Notes under the pieces: model-generated | What the model was told of the DNA's origin: nothing | Database searches by the model: none | What the model saw: only the letters and a program-made list of their open reading frames with translations | DNA from: CAZHYV01 sp964537055 | Lineage (GTDB): Bacteria; Myxococcota_A; Polyangia; Palsa-1104; JAEUJZ01 | Reading direction: 5' to 3' | Length of the DNA stretch: 64,000 nt | Assembly (NCBI GenBank): GCA_964537055.1 | Contig: CAZHYV010000002.1 | Coordinates: 124,001 to 188,000, forward strand | Position numbers and translations under genes: made by a program | Shown here: piece by piece, positions 8,679 to 17,623 of the stretch | Layout: each line of letters starts with the position of its first letter | Position numbering within the stretch: the stretch's first letter is position 1

Positions 8679-8785
8679 CGAAAAAACATACCTTATCCTA
8701 CCAATTTTTCTCATTTTTCCTGTTTTTCTTGGCTAAAGTTTTTTCTGTGATACGTTGCGCACAAATGTTCATTGTAGGAGACTTT

Positions 8786-10285
8786 ATGAAAAAATTGTTC
8801 TTTCCCATCCCTGTGCTGCTGATCCTGTTCTGTATCACCTGCTCTAACTCTCCCCAGAAACCAATGATTACCGGGATTGATCAAGCGTTTGGCCCTACCT
8901 CTGTAACAGACCCCAAGTTTCGTCCCAAAATTACCTTACTCGGGTCGGGGTTTCATCCTACGCAAACGCAGGTTCTTGTGGGGGATCATGTGGCAGAGGG
9001 CGTTAGCGTGAATATGGATGCTCCGGCTGGCACGAAAGTCCAATTTGTGCTTCCAGAAAATCCAAAAAATCCAGGACCCGTTTCCATTAAGGTCGTTAAT
9101 TTAGAGACGGGAGAATTTGATATCAAAGAAAATTTCTTTACCTATTACCTTGGGGTTGTAGAGTTTTCGAAGGAAGAAAGTCCTCTCTCGATCAGTGGGA
9201 CGCCTTCTAGCTTCACCGTTGGCGACTTTGATAACGATGCTAAGCATACGTTAGATCTTGCCGTTGTGTTTTCCGAAAGTATGAATAATAAAATCGATTT
9301 CTTATGGGGAAATGGCAGTGGAGGGTTTACAAAAAATTCCATGATTCAATTCTCTTACGGGAACGATGCTCATCCTCATATTGCGGCTGCTGACTTTGAC
9401 AAAGATGGTCGTCCAGATCTTGTGACAATGGATGCAACTGGAAATAAACTATATATTCTGCCTCAATCGATGGGTGGATTCCAATCAGCCCTCACATTAG
9501 ATGTGGGTCCAAGTCCAAATTTTGTTATTACTGAGGATTTCAATGGCGATGGATATATCGATGTAGCAACCGCAAATAAGGACATGAGCAATCAAGCCAG
9601 AATGAGTGTGCTTATGAATGACTATCCAAAGCTAAAAATGCTTGCGTTTTTGCCAGCCATTCAGCTTCCTCTCCCGGATGACCCTCAGTTTCTATTAAGC
9701 GCTGATTTGAATCAGGATGCAAGACCTGATCTGATCGCGCTGACTTCTACAAATCCTGCAATGTACGTACTCAAGAATACCACGGTGACTTCGTCTGTAA
9801 CTTTCGACAAAGCAGGACAAAAGCTATTGTTAGAATCTAGCTTTGTTCCTCAAGCTGGGGTTACAGGTCCGCTTCTCAATCAGAAACATCCCGACGTGAT
9901 GCTTGTGGGCACGCATGCCACAGAAAGGTTTGTCAGCATCTTCAAAAACCAAGGGAATACTTCTGATATCCAACTCACTAAATTAGGAACGAAATTTCCT
10001 ACTTCAGGGCAGCCTTCAGACATACCTGCTTCAACTAGTTTTGTTGATCTAGATAAAGATGGCTACGCTGATTTGGTTGTCCATACGAAAGACCAAATCA
10101 GTATTCTACTAAATCGAGGCCGAGAGGGCCATGGGGTTGATTTCTATCCCCCTGTTAATATTTCTGCATCCTTTCCGATTACATCCACTGTTGTGTCTGA
10201 TTTCACTGCTGATGGACAATCAGACATTATAGGCATTAGTAAGGATGGAAAGAAAATCGTCCTTTTCAAAAACACTTCTCGATAG
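8786..10285 (+). CDS. TIG and FG-GAP repeat lipoprotein (copy 1)
   Basis: 499 residues. MKK start, hydrophobic segment and a cysteine at 19 (FCITC) indicate an SPII lipoprotein. An IPT/TIG-like beta-sandwich spans about 25-115 (ITLLGSGFHPTQTQVLVG). At least six FG-GAP/VCBS-type calcium loops follow: DFDNDAKHTLD, DFDKDGRPDL, DFNGDGYIDV, DLNQDARPDL, DLDKDGYADL and DFTADGQSDI, predicting a seven-bladed integrin-alpha-like propeller at the cell surface. The ATG was set at 8786 by GTAGGAGAC nine bases upstream; longer in-frame starts lack a signal peptide. Paralogous to the next gene. Ligand unknown. Confidence 0.85.
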   Translation: MKKLFFPIPVLLILFCITCSNSPQKPMITGIDQAFGPTSVTDPKFRPKITLLGSGFHPTQTQVLVGDHVAEGVSVNMDAPAGTKVQFVLPENPKNPGPVSIKVVNLETGEFDIKENFFTYYLGVVEFSKEESPLSISGTPSSFTVGDFDNDAKHTLDLAVVFSESMNNKIDFLWGNGSGGFTKNSMIQFSYGNDAHPHIAAADFDKDGRPDLVTMDATGNKLYILPQSMGGFQSALTLDVGPSPNFVITEDFNGDGYIDVATANKDMSNQARMSVLMNDYPKLKMLAFLPAIQLPLPDDPQFLLSADLNQDARPDLIALTSTNPAMYVLKNTTVTSSVTFDKAGQKLLLESSFVPQAGVTGPLLNQKHPDVMLVGTHATERFVSIFKNQGNTSDIQLTKLGTKFPTSGQPSDIPASTSFVDLDKDGYADLVVHTKDQISILLNRGREGHGVDFYPPVNISASFPITSTVVSDFTADGQSDIIGISKDGKKIVLFKNTSR

Positions 10286-10769
10286 AGTGTTCCATGTCGG
10301 AAATCGACCTCTTTTGACCACTCCTCTTTACTGTTCCTACTCCACCTACGTTGTATTCGAACCCTCCCAATTTTTTATAAACCCTTTAATCACCTCATTA
10401 AATGGTTTTTGTTTCCTATGTAGCAGAATTCATTCATTCGCATGCATTGCATGTATTTCACCCTAAAGTATTACTTATTTTCTCTCATAAGGCAAATTAA
10501 CTGTCCTTCTTAGATCAGGCATGGTATAGTCTTATCTGCCGTTTTATATGTCGATAGCAGGATACCTATGAAAGGATTCCAATTAGAAAAAATCACAAAA
10601 GAATGTCCAATGGCGCTTTGTTTCGACATAATAGTGAACGAGAATCATTTTATAAACATAAATAGAAACGCTCATTGTTTTCAAGATCCTTACATATCTG
10701 ATTTCAACATAAGTAAGTCTTCCTTTTCTTTAATGTTATCTCTTTTCTTATCCAAACAAGGAGAACACT
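10286..10769. other. 484-bp AT-rich spacer between the two FG-GAP genes
   Basis: No recognisable gene. A 71-codon frame (10568-10783, MKGFQLEKIT) has AGGA upstream but no family resemblance and overlaps the next gene start; I treat it as probably non-coding. No terminator with a clear stem and T-run was found after the first gene. The spacer holds an extended -10 promoter candidate at 10522-10530. Confidence 0.5.
10522..10530 (+). promoter_or_regulatory. Extended -10 promoter candidate
   Basis: TGGTATAGT matches the extended -10 form TGnTATAAT with one mismatch. There is no good -35 box 17 bp upstream. It would produce a leader of roughly 230 bases for the second FG-GAP lipoprotein gene, or a short one for the doubtful small frame at 10568. 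Confidence 0.35.
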
Positions 10770-12206
10770 ATGAAGTGGTTTAAATTACTCGGATTTTCAG
10801 GGTTACTAACTTTTTGTCATTTCCTCCAAGCATGCACCGACCCTTCGTCTTCAAACGAACAACAGATTTTAGACGATCCCTCAACTCCATCTCCGACGAT
10901 CGAAACCATTACCCCTGCCCAAGCACCAAGCACAGGGGGAATTATGGTTCAAATTAAGGGTTCAGGGTTTACAACAGATACAAAGGTGAGCTTTAATAAT
11001 GCATCTCCGACAACAATAAATCGGATTTCAGATACAGAACTTCAGGTGATGGCTCCAAAAATGGAAGGCACCCTAGGGGATGTAGATGTGACTGTAGGAA
11101 ACCCAACAAAAACGGGTGGGATAAAATCCAATACGGCAAAACACCTATTTTCTTACTTCTTGTCGGATATGAAGCTTAGCTCAGCCATCTCCCTTCCTCA
11201 AATTGATGTTAACGCCCTTACCTTTCCTATCGATATGGACCTTGATGGGAAATTCGAAATTTTTACCGCCACCCTAAAAGACTCAGCAACCGCTTTGGAA
11301 CTGTACGCTTTTGATCAAACGGGGAAAAAGTTACTCGCCTCTAGCGTTGATGCTATCTCTGGTACGGTTACTGCGATTTTCGCCGCTGACTTAAATGGAG
11401 ATCAGAAACCAGAGCTCGTCGTTGGTACAAAAGCAGGCGAAATCCTTGTTTATTTAAACGATGGGGCAGGCAAATTCACAAAACTTTCTCCTTTTGGAGC
11501 TATGTTCCCTATCAAATTCTTTGCCTCTGGAGACTTTAACCTGGACGGTTATCAAGATATTGCTGTTCTGGCAGGAAACTATGCGGGAACGCTTATCAGC
11601 GATGGAAGAGGTCGATTCAAACTATCGCCCTTTGGATTTGCTGGCTCAGATCTTACTTCAATGACAGTGCTTGATGCCAATAAAGACGGCTACTTAGACC
11701 TCATCGTGGTAACAAACAAGAAAGCGTATATGTTACGCTCGAACAAAGACAAAGAAACCACCTTCCAGATTCCCACCATTTTTGACCTTTTGGACAATGT
11801 TAAAACGTTTTCCGCTCAAGATTTTAATGCAGACAAAGAGCTTGACATTGTCTCGTTAACTGAAGCCAACGGAAAAGTCTTCTTGAATCTCCTTATCAGC
11901 GAGGGAAGGAAATGGTTGGTGAAGGAGCTGATCGAGCTTACCTTAGGAGAGGACACCGTGTTTTTGAGGGATCTCAATGGTGACCAAATTATCGATATCG
12001 TTGCTACAGGTGATACAGGAACGGTGAGCATTCTGCTGGGTAAGGGCGACGATAAATACGATCCACCCATTTCCATCGAGGGAACCCCTGGTAGTCGTGT
12101 TTTAGGGATGAGCGATGTGAACGCAGACAAAAAGCTCGATTTCTTTATGATCTCCAAAGAAAATCTACAGCCCGGTTATAGTCTTCTTCTGAATACATCC
12201 CTGTAA
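10770..12206 (+). CDS. TIG and FG-GAP repeat lipoprotein (copy 2)
   Basis: 478 residues. Signal segment MKWFKLLGFSGLLTFCHF ending in the lipobox LQAC (Cys22), then a Ser/Thr/Pro linker. A TIG domain follows at about 40-125 (ITPAQAPSTGGIMVQIKGSG). FG-GAP-type loops are DMDLDGKFEI, DLNGDQKPEL, DFNLDGYQDI, DANKDGYLDL, DFNADKELDI, DLNGDQIIDI and DVNADKKLDF, seven in all, consistent with a closed beta-propeller. AAGGAGAACACT precedes the ATG. It has the same architecture as the gene 484 bp upstream, so a tandem duplication that has since diverged is likely. Surface adhesion or binding is inferred from the fold only. Confidence 0.85.
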   Translation: MKWFKLLGFSGLLTFCHFLQACTDPSSSNEQQILDDPSTPSPTIETITPAQAPSTGGIMVQIKGSGFTTDTKVSFNNASPTTINRISDTELQVMAPKMEGTLGDVDVTVGNPTKTGGIKSNTAKHLFSYFLSDMKLSSAISLPQIDVNALTFPIDMDLDGKFEIFTATLKDSATALELYAFDQTGKKLLASSVDAISGTVTAIFAADLNGDQKPELVVGTKAGEILVYLNDGAGKFTKLSPFGAMFPIKFFASGDFNLDGYQDIAVLAGNYAGTLISDGRGRFKLSPFGFAGSDLTSMTVLDANKDGYLDLIVVTNKKAYMLRSNKDKETTFQIPTIFDLLDNVKTFSAQDFNADKELDIVSLTEANGKVFLNLLISEGRKWLVKELIELTLGEDTVFLRDLNGDQIIDIVATGDTGTVSILLGKGDDKYDPPISIEGTPGSRVLGMSDVNADKKLDFFMISKENLQPGYSLLLNTSL

Positions 12207-12239
12207 ATGATTCTCCCGGTCAGCCCCTCCCTTATCCCT

Positions 12240-12926
12240 CTAAAAAATTCTTTCATTTAGCAGGGCTTCCGCAAGATGAGCCCGATGCTCCCGTTTACAA
12301 GATAGCGCAGTGACTTCCGCAGCGCGGGCCTGTTCGACGGAAAGGTTCTGCCGAAGCCGTGCAGACTCGTACAAGTAGATTGCTGAAAGCTCAGCAACCG
12401 CCCTTTCTCGATCATCATTGACCACAAGGTAATGGTACGATTCATAATGAGCCAGTTCTTCTTGCGCCTTCGAAAGACGCTGGCTTATCCGCTCAGGCGA
12501 TTCTGTTCCCCGAGCCCGAAGCCTAGTTGCAAGTATCTCCATAGATGGGGGAAGGATGTAGATCAGCCTGGCTTCCATCGGAAACTGTGCACATAAACTC
12601 TCGGCACCTTGATAATCTATATCAAACAGAACATCTTTCCCTAGCTCCAGGGCAATCCTTACAGATTCTACCGTAGTCCCGTACCGGTTGCCGTGAATAA
12701 AGGCCCATTCGGCAAAGGCGTTTTTTTGCACCATCTCTTCAAAGGCAGATGAGTCGACAAACACATAATCAATGCCGTCCTTTTCAAAAGGACGAGGCTT
12801 TCGGGTGGTATAGGAAACAGAAAAGTAGAGCTGTGGAAATGAATTTTGCAAGGAACGACATAGAGTCGTCTTACCAGCCCCGGAAGGCGAAGAAATGATC
12901 AACAAAAAACCACGGTGGTTGGTCAT
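12240..12926 (-). CDS. gmk: Guanylate kinase
   Basis: 228 residues. Phosphorylates GMP to GDP. Walker A is SPSGAGKTTLCRSL (about 11-24), followed by the GMP-binding stretch YTTRKPRPFEKDGIDYVFV and the FIHGNRYGTT segment. The C-terminus is about 20 residues longer than usual and rich in Arg and Ala. The start MTNHRG was chosen because GGAG lies nine bases upstream and the P-loop then falls at the usual distance. Convergent with the second FG-GAP gene, 33 bp apart. Confidence 0.96.
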   Translation of the reverse strand: MTNHRGFLLIISSPSGAGKTTLCRSLQNSFPQLYFSVSYTTRKPRPFEKDGIDYVFVDSSAFEEMVQKNAFAEWAFIHGNRYGTTVESVRIALELGKDVLFDIDYQGAESLCAQFPMEARLIYILPPSMEILATRLRARGTESPERISQRLSKAQEELAHYESYHYLVVNDDRERAVAELSAIYLYESARLRQNLSVEQARAAEVTALSCKREHRAHLAEALLNERIF

Positions 12927-13228
12927 TAAAGGGTTTCTCCGAAGCCAAAGGATGTTTTTTGAAAAAAAGGGTACGTGGAGCAAAAAGGGCTACATGGTTT
13001 TAAGTAAGCAATCTTAAGAAGGCCGATGATAGATCTAAATGTAGAATCAACAGGTTGCAAATTCATTTCAGTATTTTACACAGGCTGATAAGAAGAGCCA
13101 GGAAATTTTACCACCCGGTTCTTCCAGGAATTTGTTAAATGAGCAGGTGTTCGTTTTATCCAGAGAATCAGGGGCTCCCTCAAAAAGGGAGGTGTATCCC
13201 CATTTTTATACTGGAAAATCTGCCATCA
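12927..13228. other. Spacer between hsp20 and gmk
   Basis: 302 bp without a supported gene. It holds a CTCCCT/AGGGAG hairpin with a 5-base loop at 13175-13191, downstream of the minus-strand hsp20 stop; it lacks a following T-run on that strand, so it is only a weak terminator candidate. I see nothing else. Confidence 0.5.
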
Positions 13229-13810
13229 TTATTTGTTTGGGTTGGAAAATCCAGAGTGAACGTTTTCAGAGCCCCCTTCGGAGGCTTGAGAGCGATTATT
13301 CTCAGACCCTCCGGCTATATTCTTAGGCCCTTGCCGTAAAGAGATCTTTCTAGGTTTTGCATCTGGACGTTTTGGGATGCTCATCTCCAATACTCCATCT
13401 TTCATCGATGCTGCCATACGATCTACATCTGCTGTTTCTGGCAAGGTAAAAGAGCGTTGGAAGCTCCCCTGTGATCGTTCACTAATAAAGTAATTCTCGT
13501 CTTCATCTCGATCCTCCACTTCTCTTTTCCCTGAAATGGTAAGACGATTCCCCGTTAATGAAATATCGATTTCTTCCTCCCTAAATCCAGGGAGATCTGC
13601 ACGAAAGATATAACGATCTTTTGTTTCTTTTACATCAAATTTTGGAACATATATGTCCAGATTGCTCTGTCTTTCATTTGGAAACGATAACCACCGGGGA
13701 CCAAACCTCATAAATTGATCTATCATATCAAATGGATCATCCCAGGGACTAAGGAATGAGGAGATAGCTCTTGAACGTTCTCGTAAAGGTGCTTTTGTTA
13801 AGTTTGCCAT
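13229..13810 (-). CDS. Hsp20 family small heat-shock protein
   Basis: 193 residues. The alpha-crystallin domain spans about 50-145: DVKETKDRYIFRADLPGFREEEIDISLTGN and the closing GVLEMSIPKRP match the Hsp20 consensus (A.LPGf, GvL.i.iPK). These ATP-independent holdases bind unfolding proteins. The N-terminus includes the typical amphipathic region (SPWDDPFDMIDQFM). The last 40 residues are Ser/Asn/Gly-rich and unusually long. AAAGGAGGAAATCAT before the ATG is a near-perfect ribosome-binding site. No CIRCE element was found upstream. It lies 114 bp after recD2, in the same direction. Confidence 0.95.
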   Translation of the reverse strand: MANLTKAPLRERSRAISSFLSPWDDPFDMIDQFMRFGPRWLSFPNERQSNLDIYVPKFDVKETKDRYIFRADLPGFREEEIDISLTGNRLTISGKREVEDRDEDENYFISERSQGSFQRSFTLPETADVDRMAASMKDGVLEMSIPKRPDAKPRKISLRQGPKNIAGGSENNRSQASEGGSENVHSGFSNPNK

Positions 13811-13924
13811 ATGATTTCCTCCTTTTTAATAGAGTTCTTAGTGAAGATAAGAATCCCGTCTTAAAAAGCAAGGAGCGGATAAGAAGTCATCTGGGTCTGC
13901 AGATAGGTTGCTTCTCCGTCTGTT

Positions 13925-16273
13925 TTAGTTTTTTGGTCGAATTCCTGGGGAAAAATCAGCCACTCTGGAAAGCGAGATTTTGTCGGCCAGACTAGTGTAT
14001 CGCGTAGTAGCATCATGGTCTTGGATTGCCTTTAAAATGACACGTCTACTTCCCAAAATAACAACCAGGTTTTTTCCACGTGTTACCGCAGTGTAAAGCA
14101 AGTTCCGCTTCAGCAGAGGGAAATGCTGAAGAAACAAAGGAAGAATCACTGCTGGATACTCACTCCCCTGGCTTTTGTGGACGCTGATTGCGTAAGCCAA
14201 TTCTAGCTGTTCCAATTGCTCTTGCTTATAAGGAATAAGACGCTCATCAAACCGCACCCATAGTTGCTGCTCAGAGGAATGGACTCTGGTCACGATACCT
14301 GTATCTCCGTTCCACACATCCCGTTCATAGTCATTCTTAATCTGCATCACCTTATCCCCCGCAAAAAATTTAGTATCCCCTCGGACAAGGCTTTCTGAAG
14401 CACTTGCAGCCTGTGGATTTAATATCTCTTGCAAACTTTGATTTAACGATTCTGTCCCAATTTCACCCCGATGCATAGGCGTAAGCACTTGAATTTGCTC
14501 GATAGGATTTAACCCAAACCGCCTTGGGATGCGTTCCGTGCATAATTTCAGAACGAGCTCTTGTCCTTTTTTAGGATCCTCGACATCCAAAATATAAAAA
14601 TCTCCATATTTTTCGTCATTGTTTGAACAATTTGGAAATTGCCCTTTTAAAATCTGATGTGCATTTTGGATAATCAGGGAACCCTCTGCTTGACGGAAGA
14701 CCTCCACAAGACGGGCAACCGGGATCTTCCCCGAGCGGATGATGTCTTCAAGGACTTTACCTGGTCCTACGGATGGCAGCTGGTCTACATCTCCTACAAA
14801 AACGAGCATCGCTCCTAAGGGAACTGCCTGAAGCAGTGCTTGGCAAAGCTGTACATCCATCATCGATGCTTCATCACAAACGATCAGATCCGCGTCTAAT
14901 GTCACTTTTGATTGAGGAAATTTTTCTTGAGGATTCCAGGCGAGAGCTCGATGAATAGTTGAGGCTTCACGACCCGTCGTCTCTGTAAGCCGTTTTGAAG
15001 CCCTCCCCGTAGGTGCAAGAAGCAAGACTCGTCTGCCTTGTTTCTCAAAGAGGCGGACAAGCGTACGGACTAGTGTGGTCTTCCCCGTGCCAGGTCCTCC
15101 AGTAATGATGGAAATCGGAGATGCAAGCACTTGACTCAATGCATTGAGCTGGCTTTGAGAAAGTGTATGGTCTTTAGGAAGCTCTGATATCTTAGAAATA
15201 AAGGATCTTTTTTCCTGACAGAGCTCTGTTAGCCGTCTAGCAATGCCTATTTCTGCCTGGAAGAGAGGGGGGCGAAAGATTCGCTCGTCTTCAATAATAA
15301 TTTCTCCTTGGTCCTGCAGTGAAAGCAGTTTCTGTCCAAGGGCACAAAGCACTTCTTCTTTCTGAACGGCAGTGAATGCTTCTTGAATCTGTTGCTGGCG
15401 AGAGGCCGGCGGTGTTCTAACATCCTGTTCTTTCAGTGACTCGCCAGGCCGTCTAGCTTGGAAACATACAAGTTCTAATGTTCTCTCTAAAAGCTTCTCT
15501 TTCGGAAGATAGCAGTGGCCTGCATCGCTCGCTCGTTCTAAGCAATAAAGAATGGCAGCTTCTAACCTTAGGGGAGAGAGAAGAGAGATGCCCATATTTT
15601 TTGCCATCTGATCAGCGATCTGGAAGCCAATCCCGGGGACTTCTTTTGCCAGACGATACGGATTTTCGTGCACTTTTGAGATAGCCAAAGCACCATAAAT
15701 CTTCCGGATGCGGCTTGCATACGCAGCGGAGATGCCATACCCCTGCAAGAAGACCATAATCTCTCGTTCCTCCCGACGATTCTTGGCATCACTTGCCGCC
15801 TGAATGGCACGACGTTTCCCAATCCCCTTAAGTTGGGCGACACGCCAAGTTTCATTCTCAAGAATTTCTAATGTCTTGAGTCCAAAGGTTACGACAAGCC
15901 GCCTAGCTGATTCAGGGCCAAAACCTCTTAACGTAGTCAGGTATCGCTCGATCCCTAAAAGAGTCACGGGCAATTTTGCGAATGCTTGGACGACCCGAAA
16001 GCGCTTTCCATGCTGCGCATGTACTTCCCAGGTGCCAGAAACCTGTAAAGTTTCCCCGATTTTTGCATGAGCCAAAGCGCCAACGGCAATCACTGGTTGA
16101 GAGGCAAGCGGTACCTCAAGTCGTAATATTGCAAATTCTTTATTTGCGGCGACAAACAAAACACTTTGAACCACGCCTTCAAACGTGTTCAAGTCCTTGT
16201 CCGATGGTGGAGCAAAAGAACTGGACAGAGCAGAAGAACCACCAGGCTGAGACAGAGACAAAGTATCTTGCAT
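13925..16273 (-). CDS. recD2: RecD2-type ATP-dependent 5'-3' DNA helicase
   Basis: 782 residues. The N-terminal domain (about 25-110) and tandem helix-hairpin-helix motifs (LRGFGPESARRLV, LKGIGKRRAI) identify the RecD2/TraA-like form that acts without RecBC. Walker A GGPGTGKTTLVRTL lies near 390, then LAPTGRASKRL, DEASMMD, VGDVDQLPSVGPG and, near the end, ISVHKSQGSEYPAVILP and YTAVTRGK. All superfamily 1B motifs appear intact. Role inferred: processing of stalled forks or recombination intermediates. It begins at an ATG abutting the divergent Uma2 region. Confidence 0.92.
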   Translation of the reverse strand: MQDTLSLSQPGGSSALSSSFAPPSDKDLNTFEGVVQSVLFVAANKEFAILRLEVPLASQPVIAVGALAHAKIGETLQVSGTWEVHAQHGKRFRVVQAFAKLPVTLLGIERYLTTLRGFGPESARRLVVTFGLKTLEILENETWRVAQLKGIGKRRAIQAASDAKNRREEREIMVFLQGYGISAAYASRIRKIYGALAISKVHENPYRLAKEVPGIGFQIADQMAKNMGISLLSPLRLEAAILYCLERASDAGHCYLPKEKLLERTLELVCFQARRPGESLKEQDVRTPPASRQQQIQEAFTAVQKEEVLCALGQKLLSLQDQGEIIIEDERIFRPPLFQAEIGIARRLTELCQEKRSFISKISELPKDHTLSQSQLNALSQVLASPISIITGGPGTGKTTLVRTLVRLFEKQGRRVLLLAPTGRASKRLTETTGREASTIHRALAWNPQEKFPQSKVTLDADLIVCDEASMMDVQLCQALLQAVPLGAMLVFVGDVDQLPSVGPGKVLEDIIRSGKIPVARLVEVFRQAEGSLIIQNAHQILKGQFPNCSNNDEKYGDFYILDVEDPKKGQELVLKLCTERIPRRFGLNPIEQIQVLTPMHRGEIGTESLNQSLQEILNPQAASASESLVRGDTKFFAGDKVMQIKNDYERDVWNGDTGIVTRVHSSEQQLWVRFDERLIPYKQEQLEQLELAYAISVHKSQGSEYPAVILPLFLQHFPLLKRNLLYTAVTRGKNLVVILGSRRVILKAIQDHDATTRYTSLADKISLSRVADFSPGIRPKN

Positions 16274-16430
16274 GACGATAAATAGGACTATAGCTTATTC
16301 TTATTTTTGTGCAGAAAAAATCTGTTCGGGTTCCGTAGGAGTGTGCAAATTTTGCTCAAATTTTTTCTATTTGCTGGACCTTGAACGAAAGGAGTATGAT
16401 TCCATCAAAAGACATTTTATCTCTGGATAC

Positions 16431-17033
16431 ATGCTAATGACCACTCCCTATTCAAAAAAAGCCAATAATCTTTCCGAATCCACGTTTGAAGAATGGATAA
16501 ACCTTCCCGAGGAACTTCATGCCGAACTTATCGATGGAAAACTCATTTACGAATCCATGCCTAACCTAGAGCATGGGCGAAGTCGCGGACGGCTCTTTTC
16601 CTTCTTGTCCCCGCTTTATGACCACTCAAAAAGCTTGCAAAATAAGCCAGGCGGTTGGTGGCTATAGATAGATGCGGATATTACATTTGGACCCCATGGA
16701 TTGCGCCCTGATCTATCCGGCTGGCGAAGAGATAAATATGCTAGCCTTCCTAAAACAACCAAAGGAACTATCACTGCAATTCCAGACTGGGTGGCCGAAG
16801 TCCTTTCTCCGACTACCCAAAGCCGTGATTGGAAAGACAAGCGCCGTATTTACCATCAATTTCAGGTGCCGTACTACTGGCTCATCGATTGGTCCAGCCA
16901 GACCGTAACCAACTTGACCTGGACTGACGCTGATTATGTGGTTAGCGGTGTCTTCGGTAAGGGCGATGTTATCAAAGCTGTTCCCTTTGAGCAAGCGCAG
17001 TTTTCTGTCGAAGAATTGTTTGATTTAGAGTAG
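16431..17033 (+). pseudogene. Uma2-family nuclease gene with in-frame amber stop
   Basis: The reading frame encodes a complete Uma2 (DUF820, PD-(D/E)XK fold) protein except for a TAG at 16665-16667, immediately after GGWWL. Reading continues in the same frame with IDADITFGPHGLRPDLSGWR and PDWVAEVLSPTTQSRDWKDKRRIY, which carry the family's Asp, Glu-x-Leu-Ser-Pro and Lys-type catalytic positions. So a single base change, not a frameshift, broke it. A start at 16431 or 16437 fits the family N-terminus (ELIDG at about 40). The stop at 17031-17033 lies next to the rnpB promoter. Uma2 copies are typical accessory genes. Confidence 0.85.
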
Positions 17034-17062
17034 TGTACAAACAAAATCAATTGTACTATACT
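17034..17062 (+). promoter_or_regulatory. rnpB promoter
   Basis: TGTACA (17034-17039) and TATACT (17057-17062) are spaced by 17 bp and place the start of transcription at about 17069-17071, exactly where the P1 helix of the RNase P RNA begins. The -35 box touches the Uma2 stop codon. Confidence 0.75.
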
Positions 17063-17070
17063 CGCGTTGT

Positions 17071-17467
17071 GTTTTTGTCCAAGTCAGTAGGTGATCGCTG
17101 GTCATTCCTTACCAGAGAGTGACGAGAGGAAAGTCCGGGCTTTGCAGGGCAAGGTGCCGGCTAACGGCCGGTCAAGGTAACTTGCAGGAAAGTGCCACAG
17201 AAAAGATACCGCTGAAGGGCATGCCTTTCAGTAAGGGTGAAATGGTGCGGCAAGAGCGCACCGGGCCCTTGGTAACAAGGGTCGCAGGGTAAACCCCACC
17301 TAAAGCAAGACGAAATCGGAAGCAAGGGCGTATGCCTTTCAAAGTGACCCGCTTTGCAGCTTCCAGGTACGTCGCTTGAGCACAAGAGCAATCTTGCGCC
17401 TAGATGAATGATCACCACCGCTTTAAGGCGGAACAGAACCCGGCTTATCGCTGGCTTGGGCAAAAAC
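17071..17467 (+). ncRNA. rnpB: RNase P RNA, bacterial class A-like
   Basis: Catalytic RNA that matures tRNA 5' ends. The universal P4 5' strand is in GAGAGGAAAGTCCGGGCT (17125-17142) and its partner is ACAGAACCCGGCTTATCG (17433-17450). Other hallmarks are AAGGGTGAAA, GGTGCGGCAAGAGCGCACCG, CAGGGTAAACCCCACC and AGATGAATGATCACCACC. P1 pairs GTTTTTGTCCAAG (17071-17083) with CTTGGGCAAAAAC (17455-17467), fixing both ends. ACTTTTTG follows P1 and may end transcription. Length about 397 bases is normal. Very secure. Confidence 0.97.
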
Positions 17468-17587
17468 ACTTTTTGCTTGGATCGATCGGTATGCTAGCAG
17501 AGCTCTCTAATCTTCCGTATAAATAAGCCTTTTTCAATCATTTAAATTTATTAACAAAAATGGCAGATTTTCAATTTATTCATTGCG

Positions 17588-17620
17588 TTGAGTAAATTTG
17601 CTCAGCATATTGAGTAAATT
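17588..17620. repeat. Repeated TTGAGTAAATT motif upstream of the DUF4143 relic
   Basis: TTGAGTAAATT occurs at 17588-17598 and 17610-17620, one start 22 bp after the other. The first copy also forms an imperfect 16-bp palindrome with the bases that follow it (TGAGTAAATTTGCTCA, 17589-17604). The second ends three bases before the ATG at 17624, so an operator or promoter element of the relic gene is likely. Confidence 0.45.
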
Positions 17621-17623
17621 GTA

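Noticed and set aside
10357..10372. tRNA T-loop-like TTCGAACCC and, at 57311, GGTTCGATTCC
   Set aside because: No acceptor, D or anticodon stem can be paired around them.
10568..10783. 71-residue frame between the two FG-GAP genes
   Set aside because: No family resemblance, overlaps the next gene start, no conserved structure; the spacer may be untranslated leader.
13175..13191. CTCCCT/AGGGAG hairpin after hsp20 as a confirmed terminator
   Set aside because: No T-run on the minus strand; kept only as a note in the spacer entry.
16665..16667. Amber recoding (pyrrolysine or selenocysteine-like) in the Uma2 gene
   Set aside because: No sign of tRNA or insertion elements, and the adjacent DUF4143 gene is also decayed; a simple nonsense mutation is more likely.
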